Shown piece by piece: positions 8,967 to 16,319 of a DNA stretch of 58,565 nucleotides (position 1 is the stretch's first letter; every line of letters starts with the position of its first letter). A program made the position numbers and the translations under genes. The stretch lies in NCBI GenBank assembly GCA_902778275.1, contig CACYXE010000030.1:1-58565 (forward strand), read 5' to 3'. The DNA comes from Oscillospiraceae bacterium (lineage in GTDB: Bacteria; Bacillota; Clostridia; Oscillospirales; Oscillospiraceae). The notes under the pieces are model-generated. The model was not told the DNA's origin and did no database searches. It saw only the letters and a list, made by a program, of their open reading frames with translations.

Positions 8967-9343
8967 TTTAATCTAATAAGCCTTTGCTAAATGGCGTTTA
9001 CAATAAAATTTTACGAAAAAATCAAATTCAGATCACAGAAAATAAGGGCTCCCTACCATGTAGTCATTAAAAGAAACAGGATAGCAATGCTGCATTATAA
9101 GAGGTATCCACTATTTGTTTTTTCGTTTAACTTATTGAATTGGTGACATATGCGCACTTTACCCACTCTGTACTGCATGATATAATTCGTACGGTCCTTG
9201 CCTTGGAAAGATTGCTCGCATCGGGAAAAACAATGCGGGAAAATTTCTTCTAAAAACTTTGAATCACATGGAACATTTTGCCCGTTCTCGTGCCATGGTT
9301 AAGTGGAAGGGTAGAAAACGGGTAAAAAGTGAGGTGATAAAAC
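8967..9343. other. AT-rich intergenic region between the defence operon and the mobilizable element
   Basis: No supported gene. It carries the divergent promoter regions of rloA and the sigma-like gene. The left attachment site of the mobilizable element might lie here, but I could not identify one because no repeat of the right-end sequence is visible. Confidence 0.4.
9158..9186 (+). promoter_or_regulatory. Promoter of the mobilizable-element regulator
   Basis: TTTACC (9158-9163), 17 bases, then TATAAT (9181-9186) with an extended -10 TG at 9178-9179. It would give a leader of roughly 150 bases before the ATG at 9344. Confidence 0.55.
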
Positions 9344-10309
9344 ATGATAGATAACAAGAAACAACCCGGCCCGAAAGGGTTCATCCTGGTAGATCTGGTC
9401 GACAGAGGGAACGTCGTAGAGATTCCGCTGACGAGCAACAAAGCCTGGCTGACGCTCTTCTACGCGCTGCCGGAAGAGCTGGTGTCCAAAGCAAAAGCCT
9501 ATTTGGATTTCCCGCGCTGTCCTTATGAGGTCCTGCGCACCGACAAGTATGACAAGCTCATCAACGACGACATTTTTCTGGAACTTGTCTGGGACTGCAC
9601 CGCGTGGGCGGTGTGGCAATACTTCGAGGTGCCGGACAAGAAAAAGGGCGGCTACCGCGAAATTCCTGGAACGGATATGAACTACTCCGGCGACTTCCCA
9701 ATCTGGCGACTGGCTTATGTGATGCTGCCGTATCTGCGTCAAAAGTTTGAGACAAACGGACTCTCTTTCCAATCGCTCTTCAACATGACGCCGGATATGG
9801 AGGTGCCCTACTTCAGCTATAAACAGTTCGGAAATCTGATCGGCAACCTGGTGCCGATCATCGTCAAAGAGCAAAACTGGCAGCCGATGATCGATGAAGC
9901 CTGGAACAACCGCACTCCGGAAGATTACTCGGAATACTACAGTCAGGCAAAGGCGGATTTCACACGAACCTGGGATCACAGTCGGGCAAAAGTCGGCACG
10001 ATGCTTTCGATCGAAGAGCTGGCAGAGAAAGCGGAAGAGGCCGATTCAATCTTTGACATTCCCGATCCACGCTCGCAGTTTGAGACGAGAATCCTCGACA
10101 ATTTAGCCATCTCCGAGTTCACGTCCACGCTTTCCGAGAGGGATATGAAGATCCTGGAACTGAAAAACTGCGGCTACTCGGTAGTGGAGATTGCTCCGCT
10201 TGTCGGCTACCAATCGCACAGCGCGGTCGTCAAGAGGCTGAAGAAGATTTCAGATCTCTACGACGATTTCGTCTCGAAGAAATACCAAAACTACCTGGAG
10301 ACCTTTTGA
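9344..10309 (+). CDS. Mobile-element regulator with sigma-70 region 4-like helix-turn-helix
   Basis: 321 residues. Residues 1-230 match no domain I can name. The last 60 residues (LSERDMKILELKNCGYSVVEIAPLVGYQSHSAV) look like a sigma region 4 or LuxR-type helix-turn-helix, so DNA binding is likely. GAGGTGAT lies just upstream of the ATG. It is the first gene of the element and reads in the same direction as the mobilization genes, suggesting control of element gene expression. No sigma region 2 is evident, so it is not a complete sigma factor. Confidence 0.6.
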   Translation: MIDNKKQPGPKGFILVDLVDRGNVVEIPLTSNKAWLTLFYALPEELVSKAKAYLDFPRCPYEVLRTDKYDKLINDDIFLELVWDCTAWAVWQYFEVPDKKKGGYREIPGTDMNYSGDFPIWRLAYVMLPYLRQKFETNGLSFQSLFNMTPDMEVPYFSYKQFGNLIGNLVPIIVKEQNWQPMIDEAWNNRTPEDYSEYYSQAKADFTRTWDHSRAKVGTMLSIEELAEKAEEADSIFDIPDPRSQFETRILDNLAISEFTSTLSERDMKILELKNCGYSVVEIAPLVGYQSHSAVVKRLKKISDLYDDFVSKKYQNYLETF

Positions 10310-10399
10310 AAAACAGAATCACCCTTCCTGCAAACAGTCATCGCTTATGCGGTGGCTGTTTTTCTTTGCTCAAAAATTAGATGTAAGGAGGTTTTGACA

Positions 10400-10606
10400 A
10401 TGAGTAAAGAGTTATTTGAACAGCTTCCCGATGTGCTGGATGCAAAGCACTTGTCGGAGGCACTGTCTATTTCCAAATCCGGCGCGTACGCCTTGATTAA
10501 TCAAAAAGGATTTCCTGTTTTGATAATCGGCGGACGCAAGCTGGTAACCAAACCGGATCTGATCGTTTGGATCAGAGATCACACCGGACGGGAGGTGAAG
10601 CTATGA
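10400..10606 (+). CDS. Small excisionase-like helix-turn-helix protein
   Basis: 68 residues. The segment LDAKHLSEALSISKSGAYALI followed by FPVLIIGGRKLV matches MerR/Xis-like DNA-binding excisionase proteins of clostridial elements. I place the start at ATG 10400 because AAGGAGG lies seven bases upstream; a longer in-frame reading from 10352 lacks a ribosome-binding site. Its stop codon overlaps the next ATG (ATGA), so the two are translationally coupled. The likely role is as a recombination directionality factor or regulator for the recombinase at 13464. Confidence 0.7.
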   Translation: MSKELFEQLPDVLDAKHLSEALSISKSGAYALINQKGFPVLIIGGRKLVTKPDLIVWIRDHTGREVKL

Positions 10607-10917
10607 GCATGGAAGCCTTGGAAAAGGTCAAGCAGGAGATTACAAAGGCAGAAGATCGGATTCGTTACTATGAGCATCAGGACAAAATCATGCGAAGCGA
10701 GATTCAGCGATTGACGAGAAAAGAGAGAACGCATCGACTGTGCACGCGCGGTGGATTAGTCGAGCACTTCATTCTTGAACCGGATCTGCTGACGGATGGC
10801 GATGTTTACATCCTCCTATCGTCTCTGTTTGAAAGCGAAGAAACGCAAGAAAAGTTGAAAGTTCTGATCGAACATCGAAAAGAAGTCAACAAAAGGAAAG
10901 CGAACAAAAAACCTTGA
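10603..10917 (+). CDS. DUF3847-like mobile-element protein
   Basis: 104 residues, N-terminal half helical and highly charged (LEKVKQEITKAEDRIRYYE), then RTHRLCTRGGLVEHFI, which resembles DUF3847 proteins that commonly precede MobA/MobL relaxase genes. The start at 10603 overlaps the preceding stop codon. The molecular role is unknown. Its position next to the probable origin of transfer suggests an accessory DNA-processing or regulatory part, comparable to small relaxosome proteins. Confidence 0.65.
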   Translation: MSMEALEKVKQEITKAEDRIRYYEHQDKIMRSEIQRLTRKERTHRLCTRGGLVEHFILEPDLLTDGDVYILLSSLFESEETQEKLKVLIEHRKEVNKRKANKKP

Positions 10918-11187
10918 CGGAGACAAGGGCGCAATTATACACCACGTCGCCGCAAACTCCATATTTTTCGCTTCCCTGTGGTGACAGGAAAGCTCATTCA
11001 TTCCGTTGCGGCTCCTTCTCCCCACAAAGTCTTGATGACTTTATGGGGGCCCTAGGCCGGTGTTCTTGCGCTCTTCGAGGACTCTTGCAGAGGCTCGATG
11101 GAGAAATAATCTCCATCACAGGGGAGGCTTCGCTTCCCCTGCGCCGCTGCGCGGCTACCTCATTTACGAAGAAAGGAGGCTTGAGAA
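10918..11187 (+). other. Probable origin-of-transfer region upstream of the relaxase
   Basis: A 270-base stretch between DUF3847 and the relaxase with no convincing gene. It contains several inverted repeats, including CAGGGGAGGC...GCTTCCCCTG (11120-11142), GGAGAAATAATCTCC (11100-11114) and GCGCCGCTGCGCGGC nearby. In MobA/MobL elements the nick site usually lies just upstream of the relaxase gene. I cannot identify the nick site itself. Confidence 0.45.
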
Positions 11188-12780
11188 GTGCCATGTCCAC
11201 ACTTCAAAATTACGATCACCCAGCGCAGCCGCGGGCAGTCCGCCGTGGCAGGTGCTGCGTATCAAAGCGGAGAAAAGCTGTATTCCGAGTATGACCGCAA
11301 AACGAAATCCTACTCCGAAAAGAAAGGCATCGTTTACACCGAGATCATGCTTCCGCCTAACGCTCCGCCGGAGTATTCCGATCGGAATACACTCTGGAAT
11401 GCTGCAGAGAAAATCGAAAAGCAGTGGAACGCGCAGCTTGCTCGCCGCATCGTTCTGGCGCTCCCGCGTGAAGTCCCGGCTGACCAATTTCCGGCAATGC
11501 TGCAAGACTTCTGCCAGGAGCATTTTGTTTCCCATGGGATGTGCGTGGACTTTGCCATTCACGACAAGGGCGACGGGAATCCCCATGCGCACATCATGCT
11601 GACCATGCACGCGATGGACGAGCATGGGAACTGGCTTCCAAAGAGCAGAAAGGTTTATGACCTTGATGAAAACGGGAACCGTATTCGTCTCCCGTCCGGT
11701 TATTGGAAGAGCCATAAGGAGGACACCGTTGACTGGAACGAACAGAGCAAAGCAGAGATCTGGCGGCACGGCTGGGAGGTCGTTACGAATCGATACTTAG
11801 AGCAAAACGGAAAGCCTGAGCGTGTCGATCTCCGTTCCTTTGAGCGACAAGGCATTGACCTTGCTCCAACGATTCATCTTGGCCCCGCTGTGACACAAAT
11901 GGAGAAACGCGGGATCGAGACGAACATGGGAAACCTCAATCGGGACATCAAACGAACAAACCGCGCACTGCTTGCGATCCGAAAACTGATCGCCGAGCTG
12001 CAGAGCTGGCTTGCGGAGTTGATTGAAAAACGAGACAAGCTCGTTAAAGAAATGCGCGAGCCGACGATTCCGGAATTGCTGACACAGTATCTTGATTCTC
12101 GCCGCGACGAGCGCAGCGACTGGTCTGTTTCCGGTCAGCGCATAGGCACGAACATGGATCTGAAAAAGGTCTCTCATGCGATCGCTTTCTTACAGGAACA
12201 TGAGATCGCCACGATGGAAGATCTGCAAAGCCATTTGAATGAAAAAGAAGCGGCGTTCTCTGATCTTGACAATACCATCCGCGGAAAGGAAAAGCGGCTG
12301 TGGGATGTTCAGGCGTTGGTCAAGGCGAGTGACTCTGCTGAACGTCTGCTTCCCATCCACCACCAGTATGCTGCGATCGGCTGGAAGAGCAAGAAGGAAA
12401 AGTTCTATCAAGAACACAAGGCGGAGATCGATGAGTACAACAAAGCGCTGCGTCTGCTCTACAAGTATTATCCCGATAAGAAGATCCCCAACCGCACACT
12501 GAAGGCTGAGTTGAAAGAATTGGCAGATGATCTAGAAGCGCTCAACAAGGAGCTGGCGGCAATAAAGGCAGACCTTGATGAACTGAAGTTTGTTCGGAAC
12601 TGCATCACGCCAAGAGAGGACATCAACGAAGAAGAAAACCCAACGATCGAAGCAAAGCAAGCGCCAAAAGAAAAAGCCTCTCTCATCGACAGGCTGCACG
12701 GCAAGCAGCAGATCGTCGATGCACAGAAGCAGAAAGGGAAATCTCACAGCCACGGCCATGAGAACGATTATGAAAGGTGA
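11188..12780 (+). CDS. MobA/MobL (MobQ-type) relaxase
   Basis: 530 residues. The relaxase nicks the element at its transfer origin and stays covalently attached to the strand. The relaxase domain (residues 1-220) shows the N-terminal pattern HFKITITQRSRGQSAVAGAA with candidate catalytic Tyr25 (AAYQSGE), and the metal-binding histidine motif HDKGDGNPHAHIML (His133 and His135). The C-terminal half is long, charged and probably coiled coil. GTG start at 11188 with AGGAGG eight bases upstream; no in-frame ATG gives a complete N-terminus. No secretion genes are present, so mobilization by a helper conjugative element is expected. Confidence 0.9.
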   Translation: MPCPHFKITITQRSRGQSAVAGAAYQSGEKLYSEYDRKTKSYSEKKGIVYTEIMLPPNAPPEYSDRNTLWNAAEKIEKQWNAQLARRIVLALPREVPADQFPAMLQDFCQEHFVSHGMCVDFAIHDKGDGNPHAHIMLTMHAMDEHGNWLPKSRKVYDLDENGNRIRLPSGYWKSHKEDTVDWNEQSKAEIWRHGWEVVTNRYLEQNGKPERVDLRSFERQGIDLAPTIHLGPAVTQMEKRGIETNMGNLNRDIKRTNRALLAIRKLIAELQSWLAELIEKRDKLVKEMREPTIPELLTQYLDSRRDERSDWSVSGQRIGTNMDLKKVSHAIAFLQEHEIATMEDLQSHLNEKEAAFSDLDNTIRGKEKRLWDVQALVKASDSAERLLPIHHQYAAIGWKSKKEKFYQEHKAEIDEYNKALRLLYKYYPDKKIPNRTLKAELKELADDLEALNKELAAIKADLDELKFVRNCITPREDINEEENPTIEAKQAPKEKASLIDRLHGKQQIVDAQKQKGKSHSHGHENDYER

Positions 12781-12854
12781 ATCACAAAAATGCTGAAATG
12801 CGGAAAAAGAAGAAAACAAAAATACCAAAACGATAAAGGGAAGAAGGGAGAAAC

Positions 12855-13034
12855 ATGCCCAGGAAAAAGAAACTGATCAACAACAGCGACCTTCCTGATC
12901 ATGAGATCGAAGCGATTGCCCGATGTATCTATCCGGATATTCTGGAACTCTATGAGAGTGAGGAAGGACAAAAAGCGTTTGCCGAATGGAAGGCGCAAAA
13001 AGAAAGGGAGGAGAAATCCAATGAGCAAAAATAA
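12855..13034 (+). CDS. Small mobile-element protein of unknown function
   Basis: 59 residues, MPRKKKLINNSDLPDHEIEA then a Glu-rich, Lys-rich tail. GGGAG lies four bases before the ATG. Small acidic/helical proteins with the pattern DLPxxEIEAIARC are common between relaxase and recombinase genes in clostridial elements. No function can be assigned. Confidence 0.55.
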   Translation: MPRKKKLINNSDLPDHEIEAIARCIYPDILELYESEEGQKAFAEWKAQKEREEKSNEQK

Positions 13035-13119
13035 AAATCAAAGAAAGTGCTTGCAAGTTCCTAAAAGTTATGTTAATTTGACATTAGAGAAAATGCGATG
13101 CCAAAGGAGATGCAGGCAA

Positions 13120-13467
13120 ATGAAAATCCTTGGGGAACGTTTGAAGCAGCTGCGGGAGGAAAACGGATTCTCGCAAAACAAGTTGGCCAAGCTGATCGGC
13201 GTGCCGCAGTCCAGCGTCAATCGCTATGAAACCGGCTTTACCAATCCCGCTCCGGAAACCCTGCTGTGGTATGCGGATTACTTCGATGTGTCCATGGACT
13301 TCATCTTCGGACGCACCGATAAGCCGCAGGGGAAGAATTACAAATACAAGCCGAAGCTTGATCCGGAGATGGCGCGTTTCGTGGAGATGTGCTTTGAGCC
13401 CGGCACAAAGATGAACAAAGAACTGCGGCTGCAAGTGGTGAAAATGCTTTCGGAGGAGAAGAAATGA
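13120..13467 (+). CDS. XRE-family helix-turn-helix regulator
   Basis: 115 residues. Residues 1-60 form a Cro/CI-type helix-turn-helix (MKILGERLKQLREENGFSQ, KLAKLIGVPQSSVNRYETG, then LLWYADYFDVSMDFIFGRTD). I place the start at ATG 13120 with AAAGGAGA nine bases upstream. Its stop overlaps the recombinase start (ATGA at 13464-13467), so the two are coupled and the regulator probably controls recombinase expression and so element excision. The tail after residue 70 is not recognised. Confidence 0.85.
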   Translation: MKILGERLKQLREENGFSQNKLAKLIGVPQSSVNRYETGFTNPAPETLLWYADYFDVSMDFIFGRTDKPQGKNYKYKPKLDPEMARFVEMCFEPGTKMNKELRLQVVKMLSEEKK

Positions 13468-14984
13468 AGGCTGTGATCTATGCCCGCTATTCCTCCGATA
13501 ACCAGCGGGAAGAGAGCATAGAGGGGCAGCTCCGCGAGTGTACGGCCTTTGCCGAGAAGAACGGCTTCACGATCCTGCGACATTACATTGACCGTGCGGT
13601 ATCCGCTAAGACCGACAATCGCCCGGAGTTCCAGAACATGATCAAGGACAGCGGTAAAAAGCAGTTTGAAGCGATCATCGTCTGGAAGCTGGATCGTTTT
13701 GCACGAAACCGCTATGACAGCACGCACTACAAAGCGATTCTGAAAAGGAACGACGTGAAAGTGATTTCCGCCACAGAAAAGATCTCCGACAGCCCGGAAG
13801 GGATTTTGATGGAATCCATCCTGGAGGGATTTGCCGAGTATTACTCGGCGGATCTCTCCGAGAAGATCGTGCGCGGCATGACGGAAAATGCGCTGAAAGG
13901 CAAGTTCAACGGCGGAAGGGTCCCGATCGGCTATGTGGTGGACGAAGAGCAGCGCCTGCAAATCGACACTCTGACAGCGCCATTTATTCAGGAAGCGTTC
14001 AAAAGATATGCCGAAGGCCAGGACATGAAGGTGATCCGGGACTGGCTCAACGAGAAGGGCGTCACGACCTCCAAAGGGAAACCGATGACCTATAACATCG
14101 TCCACAACATGCTCAAAAACCGCCGCTATCTCGGCGAGTATGTCTTTCGCGACATGCTCATCCCGGACGGAATCCCGGCCATCGTCCCTGTAGAGTTGTT
14201 CGACAAGGTGCAGGCCCGCATGGAGTTAAACGCGAAAGCGCCCGCACGCAAGAAAGCCAAAGAAGAGTACTTGCTTTCAACAAAGCTGTTCTGCGGATAC
14301 TGCGGGGCGACGATCTGCGGCGAGAGCGGTACGGGGCGAAACGGGGAATCCCACCACTACTACAAATGCGCAACGGCCAAAAAGAAGCGGATGGAGTGCG
14401 ATTTGAAACCGGCCAAGAAGGCGTGGCTGGAGGATCTGGTCGTAAACGAGACTGTAAAGCTCCTGCAGGACGATAAGATCATTGACGCTGTGGTATTCCG
14501 CGTCATGGAAATGCAGGCGAGGGAAAGCGAAGAAATGCCGCTTCTGGAAGCGCGGCTGAAGGAAACCGAGGAGAGCATCGACAATCTCCTGAAAGCCATC
14601 GAGATGGGCGTGATCACGAAATCCACCAAGGAACGGCTGGAAGCGCTGGAAACGGAAAAAGCCGAGCTGGAAAGCCAGATCGCCCTGGAAAAGCTCAAGC
14701 AGCCGACTTTGACTGAAGAATTCATCCGCTACTGGCTGGAGCGCTTCCGCGGGATCGACACCGCGAATATAGCCCATCGGAAGCTCCTGATCGACGTGTT
14801 CCTGAACACGGTATACCTCTACAACGACAAGGTCGTGATCACCTTCAATTACAAGGAGGACGCTGAAACTGTAAATTTTAGTGATATAGAGGCCGCGCTC
14901 GATTCGTGTGCCTGTGGTTCGGATTTCAAATTCACTTCTTCACCAAAAAAAGAGAGCGTCCGAACAGGACGCTCTCTTTTTTGA
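13464..14984 (+). CDS. Large serine recombinase (site-specific integrase/excisionase)
   Basis: 506 residues. The resolvase domain begins MKAVIYARYSSDNQREESI with catalytic Ser10 in R-x-S, followed by VWKLDRFARNRYDS. A recombinase domain covers residues about 155-270 and a zinc ribbon follows (FCGYCGATICGE, later YYKC and MECD), then a coiled coil. It would join and excise the element through strand exchange at short att sites. The last residues (SSPKKESVRTGRSLF) are encoded by the terminator hairpin at 14951-14977, so the C-terminus appears to have been shaped by whatever lies at the insertion junction. Translationally coupled to the XRE regulator. Confidence 0.9.
   Translation: MKAVIYARYSSDNQREESIEGQLRECTAFAEKNGFTILRHYIDRAVSAKTDNRPEFQNMIKDSGKKQFEAIIVWKLDRFARNRYDSTHYKAILKRNDVKVISATEKISDSPEGILMESILEGFAEYYSADLSEKIVRGMTENALKGKFNGGRVPIGYVVDEEQRLQIDTLTAPFIQEAFKRYAEGQDMKVIRDWLNEKGVTTSKGKPMTYNIVHNMLKNRRYLGEYVFRDMLIPDGIPAIVPVELFDKVQARMELNAKAPARKKAKEEYLLSTKLFCGYCGATICGESGTGRNGESHHYYKCATAKKKRMECDLKPAKKAWLEDLVVNETVKLLQDDKIIDAVVFRVMEMQARESEEMPLLEARLKETEESIDNLLKAIEMGVITKSTKERLEALETEKAELESQIALEKLKQPTLTEEFIRYWLERFRGIDTANIAHRKLLIDVFLNTVYLYNDKVVITFNYKEDAETVNFSDIEAALDSCACGSDFKFTSSPKKESVRTGRSLF
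14916..14949 (+). repeat. Imperfect direct repeat, copy 1 (candidate attachment-site region)
   Basis: GGTTCGGATTTCAAATTCAC and the following CTTCTTCACCAAAAA differ at only a few bases from copy 2 at 15079-15112. Copy 1 lies in the recombinase 3' end and directly before a terminator hairpin. Confidence 0.5.
14951..14982 (+). terminator. Rho-independent terminator inside the recombinase 3' end
   Basis: AGAGAGCGTCC (14951-14961) pairs with GGACGCTCTCT (14967-14977) around GAACA, followed by TTTTTT. The recombinase stop codon TGA starts at 14982, so the hairpin is translated as part of the C-terminus. Confidence 0.85.
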
Positions 14985-15078
14985 TGCCGCGCCTTCGGCG
15001 CGGGATGATCCGCTTCGCTCAAACGCGAAAGGGGATTCCCATCCCCTCTCGCGCTCACCTCATGCTAACTTGTCAGTT

Positions 15079-15112
15079 GCTTCGGATTCCAAATTCCCTT
15101 CTTCACCAAAAA
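15079..15112 (+). repeat. Imperfect direct repeat, copy 2
   Basis: GCTTCGGATTCCAAATTCCC then CTTCTTCACCAAAAA, the same arrangement as copy 1: repeat followed directly by a hairpin and T run. Confidence 0.5.
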
Positions 15113-15147
15113 GAAGCAGTTCGCCGCAAGGTAGGCTGCTTCTTTTT
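15108..15147 (+). terminator. Rho-independent terminator after repeat copy 2
   Basis: AAAAAGAAGCAG (15108-15119) pairs with CTGCTTCTTTTT (15136-15147) around a 16-base loop. Confidence 0.6.
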
Positions 15148-15271
15148 AACATCTCCTTCGTCGGGACTCGAACGGCGCAGTGGTGAATGACATGCCGGTG
15201 GCATGTCAGAGCCGCGCCGCGGCCCGCCCGCAGGCGGGGTGTCCCGTACGGGTCACCAAAAAACATATGAA

Positions 15272-15308
15272 ACGGACCCACGGCCCTTCGGCCGCGGGTC
15301 CGTTTTCG
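15272..15308. terminator. Bidirectional terminator downstream of the sortase gene
   Basis: ACGGACCC (15272-15279) and CGGCC pair with GGCCG and GGGTCCGT (15296-15303) around CTTC, followed by TTTT on the plus strand. On the minus strand it follows the sortase stop codon by about 43 bases. Confidence 0.65.
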
Positions 15309-15350
15309 TCTGTCGTCATGGGAGCGGTCTCTGCCGCCTGTCTCTCCGCT

Positions 15351-16208
15351 CTACGGAAGCTGCGTGTCGGCCTCCTCCGTCTCGTAAAGCTCCACCAATC
15401 TGCCGATCACCATATACCTGGCATTATCGAAAACATAAGCGCAGGTGCACAAAGAGATCAGCCTGTCCCCCGGCTTGACGACCACGTCGCTCTGGAATGT
15501 GGAACGAGCGCGGAAGGAATCGACGTATTGCAGAAATTCCTCATCGCTTTCGAATTCAAACGACATAAAACCATCATCGTAGCCGTTCTCATGCGTTCCG
15601 CTGATCAGTTCGACCAGATAGTCGCCCTCGGGCGTGTAAAGCATCATAGTCGGTACCGTCTCATAGAAATCCTGATCGCGGTAAAGCTCAAGCGACCCGA
15701 ACATGGCTCCGTTGGCCATGTGATGCCCGTAAATTACAGTATTCCGGTCGGAAAAGTCGCCGCGGTTTCTGAAGTCCGCAAAAAGGGAACCGTTGGCGTT
15801 GACCTCCCCATTGTACAGATGCTCGAGATAGTAATCGTTGTCCTCCGCACGCAGCACGGGGTAGTCGATATTGGTTCCCTCCCCATAGAGCCAGCCGATG
15901 ATGTCACCGTTGACCTGCTGAAGCTCGGAGAAATCCATGGAGATCTGTCTGTCAAGCGGCGGCTGCACGTCTCCGTCAGAAACATCTTCCCCTTCGGATA
16001 AAGCCGCGTCTGCTCCGGCCATCGTCTCCCCGCTGTCGACGCTGCTTTTTCTTGCAAGGTCCCTCAGCTCCTGGATCGCCACGTCTGCTTTGTGGTGAGA
16101 GAGCAGCACCCACGCTGTGACGCCGGTGCTGGCCAGGAAGATCAGTCCGAAGAGGCATAGGAGGAAGCCCCGCCAGCCAAATCGGCGTTTCTTTTGTTCC
16201 TGTTTCAT
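15351..16208 (-). CDS. srtB: Class B-type sortase
   Basis: 285 residues. A membrane-anchored transpeptidase that attaches surface proteins to the cell wall or to each other. A charged N-terminus (KQEQKKRRFGWRG) is followed by one membrane helix (FLLCLFGLIFLASTGVTAWV). The sortase fold shows catalytic His in VIYGHHMANG, Cys in LCTCAYVF and Arg a few residues later (NARYMVIGRL). Its spacing and the long insert before the Cys match class B enzymes. I chose ATG 16208, with GGAGGAGG 12-17 bases upstream; ATG 16238 has no ribosome-binding site. The giant surface protein just upstream ends in a TPPTG-type sorting signal and is the likely substrate. A terminator lies between them, so the sortase may be expressed by read-through or from its own promoter. 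Confidence 0.85.
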   Translation of the reverse strand: MKQEQKKRRFGWRGFLLCLFGLIFLASTGVTAWVLLSHHKADVAIQELRDLARKSSVDSGETMAGADAALSEGEDVSDGDVQPPLDRQISMDFSELQQVNGDIIGWLYGEGTNIDYPVLRAEDNDYYLEHLYNGEVNANGSLFADFRNRGDFSDRNTVIYGHHMANGAMFGSLELYRDQDFYETVPTMMLYTPEGDYLVELISGTHENGYDDGFMSFEFESDEEFLQYVDSFRARSTFQSDVVVKPGDRLISLCTCAYVFDNARYMVIGRLVELYETEEADTQLP

Positions 16209-16253
16209 GTTTGCAGCATTCCTCCTCCGTGTATGCATCTATGGATCGTCATT

Positions 16254-16292
16254 TAAAAAACGGGGCAAAGGCTTGCTTTGCCCCGTTCTCTT
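16254..16292 (-). terminator. Terminator after the giant surface-protein gene
   Basis: ACGGGGCAAAG (16260-16270) pairs with CTTTGCCCCGT (16276-16286); on the minus strand the stem is followed by TTTTTT. It lies between the surface protein stop (16320) and the sortase start. Confidence 0.8.
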
Positions 16293-16319
16293 TTTTCGGG
16301 ACTCCGCCCGAATCATGGG

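Larger units (their letters stand above)
9100..15150. mobile_element. Integrative mobilizable element (MobA/MobL relaxase and serine recombinase), ends approximate
   Basis: Seven plus-strand genes form a typical clostridial mobilizable element: sigma-like regulator, excisionase-like HTH, DUF3847, relaxase, small protein, XRE regulator and large serine recombinase. No type IV secretion genes are present, so transfer would need a helper element. The right end is placed just beyond the recombinase, where an imperfect repeat is seen (14916-14949 and 15079-15112). The left end is uncertain and might lie beyond the defence genes. Confidence 0.6.
14985..15350. other. Non-coding, hairpin-rich region beyond the mobile element
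   Basis: No supported gene. It contains a hairpin CGCGAAAGGGGAT/ATCCCCTCTCGCG (15024-15053), the second repeat copy with its terminator, GACATGCC/GGCATGTC (about 15189-15207), GC-rich palindromes near 15211-15255 and a strong terminator (15272-15308). TTCGAGTC-like bases on the minus strand recall a tRNA T-loop, but no stem forms. Confidence 0.5.

Noticed and set aside
9344-10309. Complete sigma factor
   Set aside because: Only a region 4-like helix-turn-helix is visible; no region 2 for -10 recognition.
15150-15265. Possible tRNA fragment (TTCGAGTC on the minus strand, GGGTCACC on the plus strand)
   Set aside because: The T-stem bases do not pair and no complete cloverleaf or anticodon arm could be drawn on either strand.
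15060-15281. 73-codon minus-strand ORF overlapping the hairpin region
   Set aside because: It crosses a terminator and several palindromes and has no ribosome-binding site.
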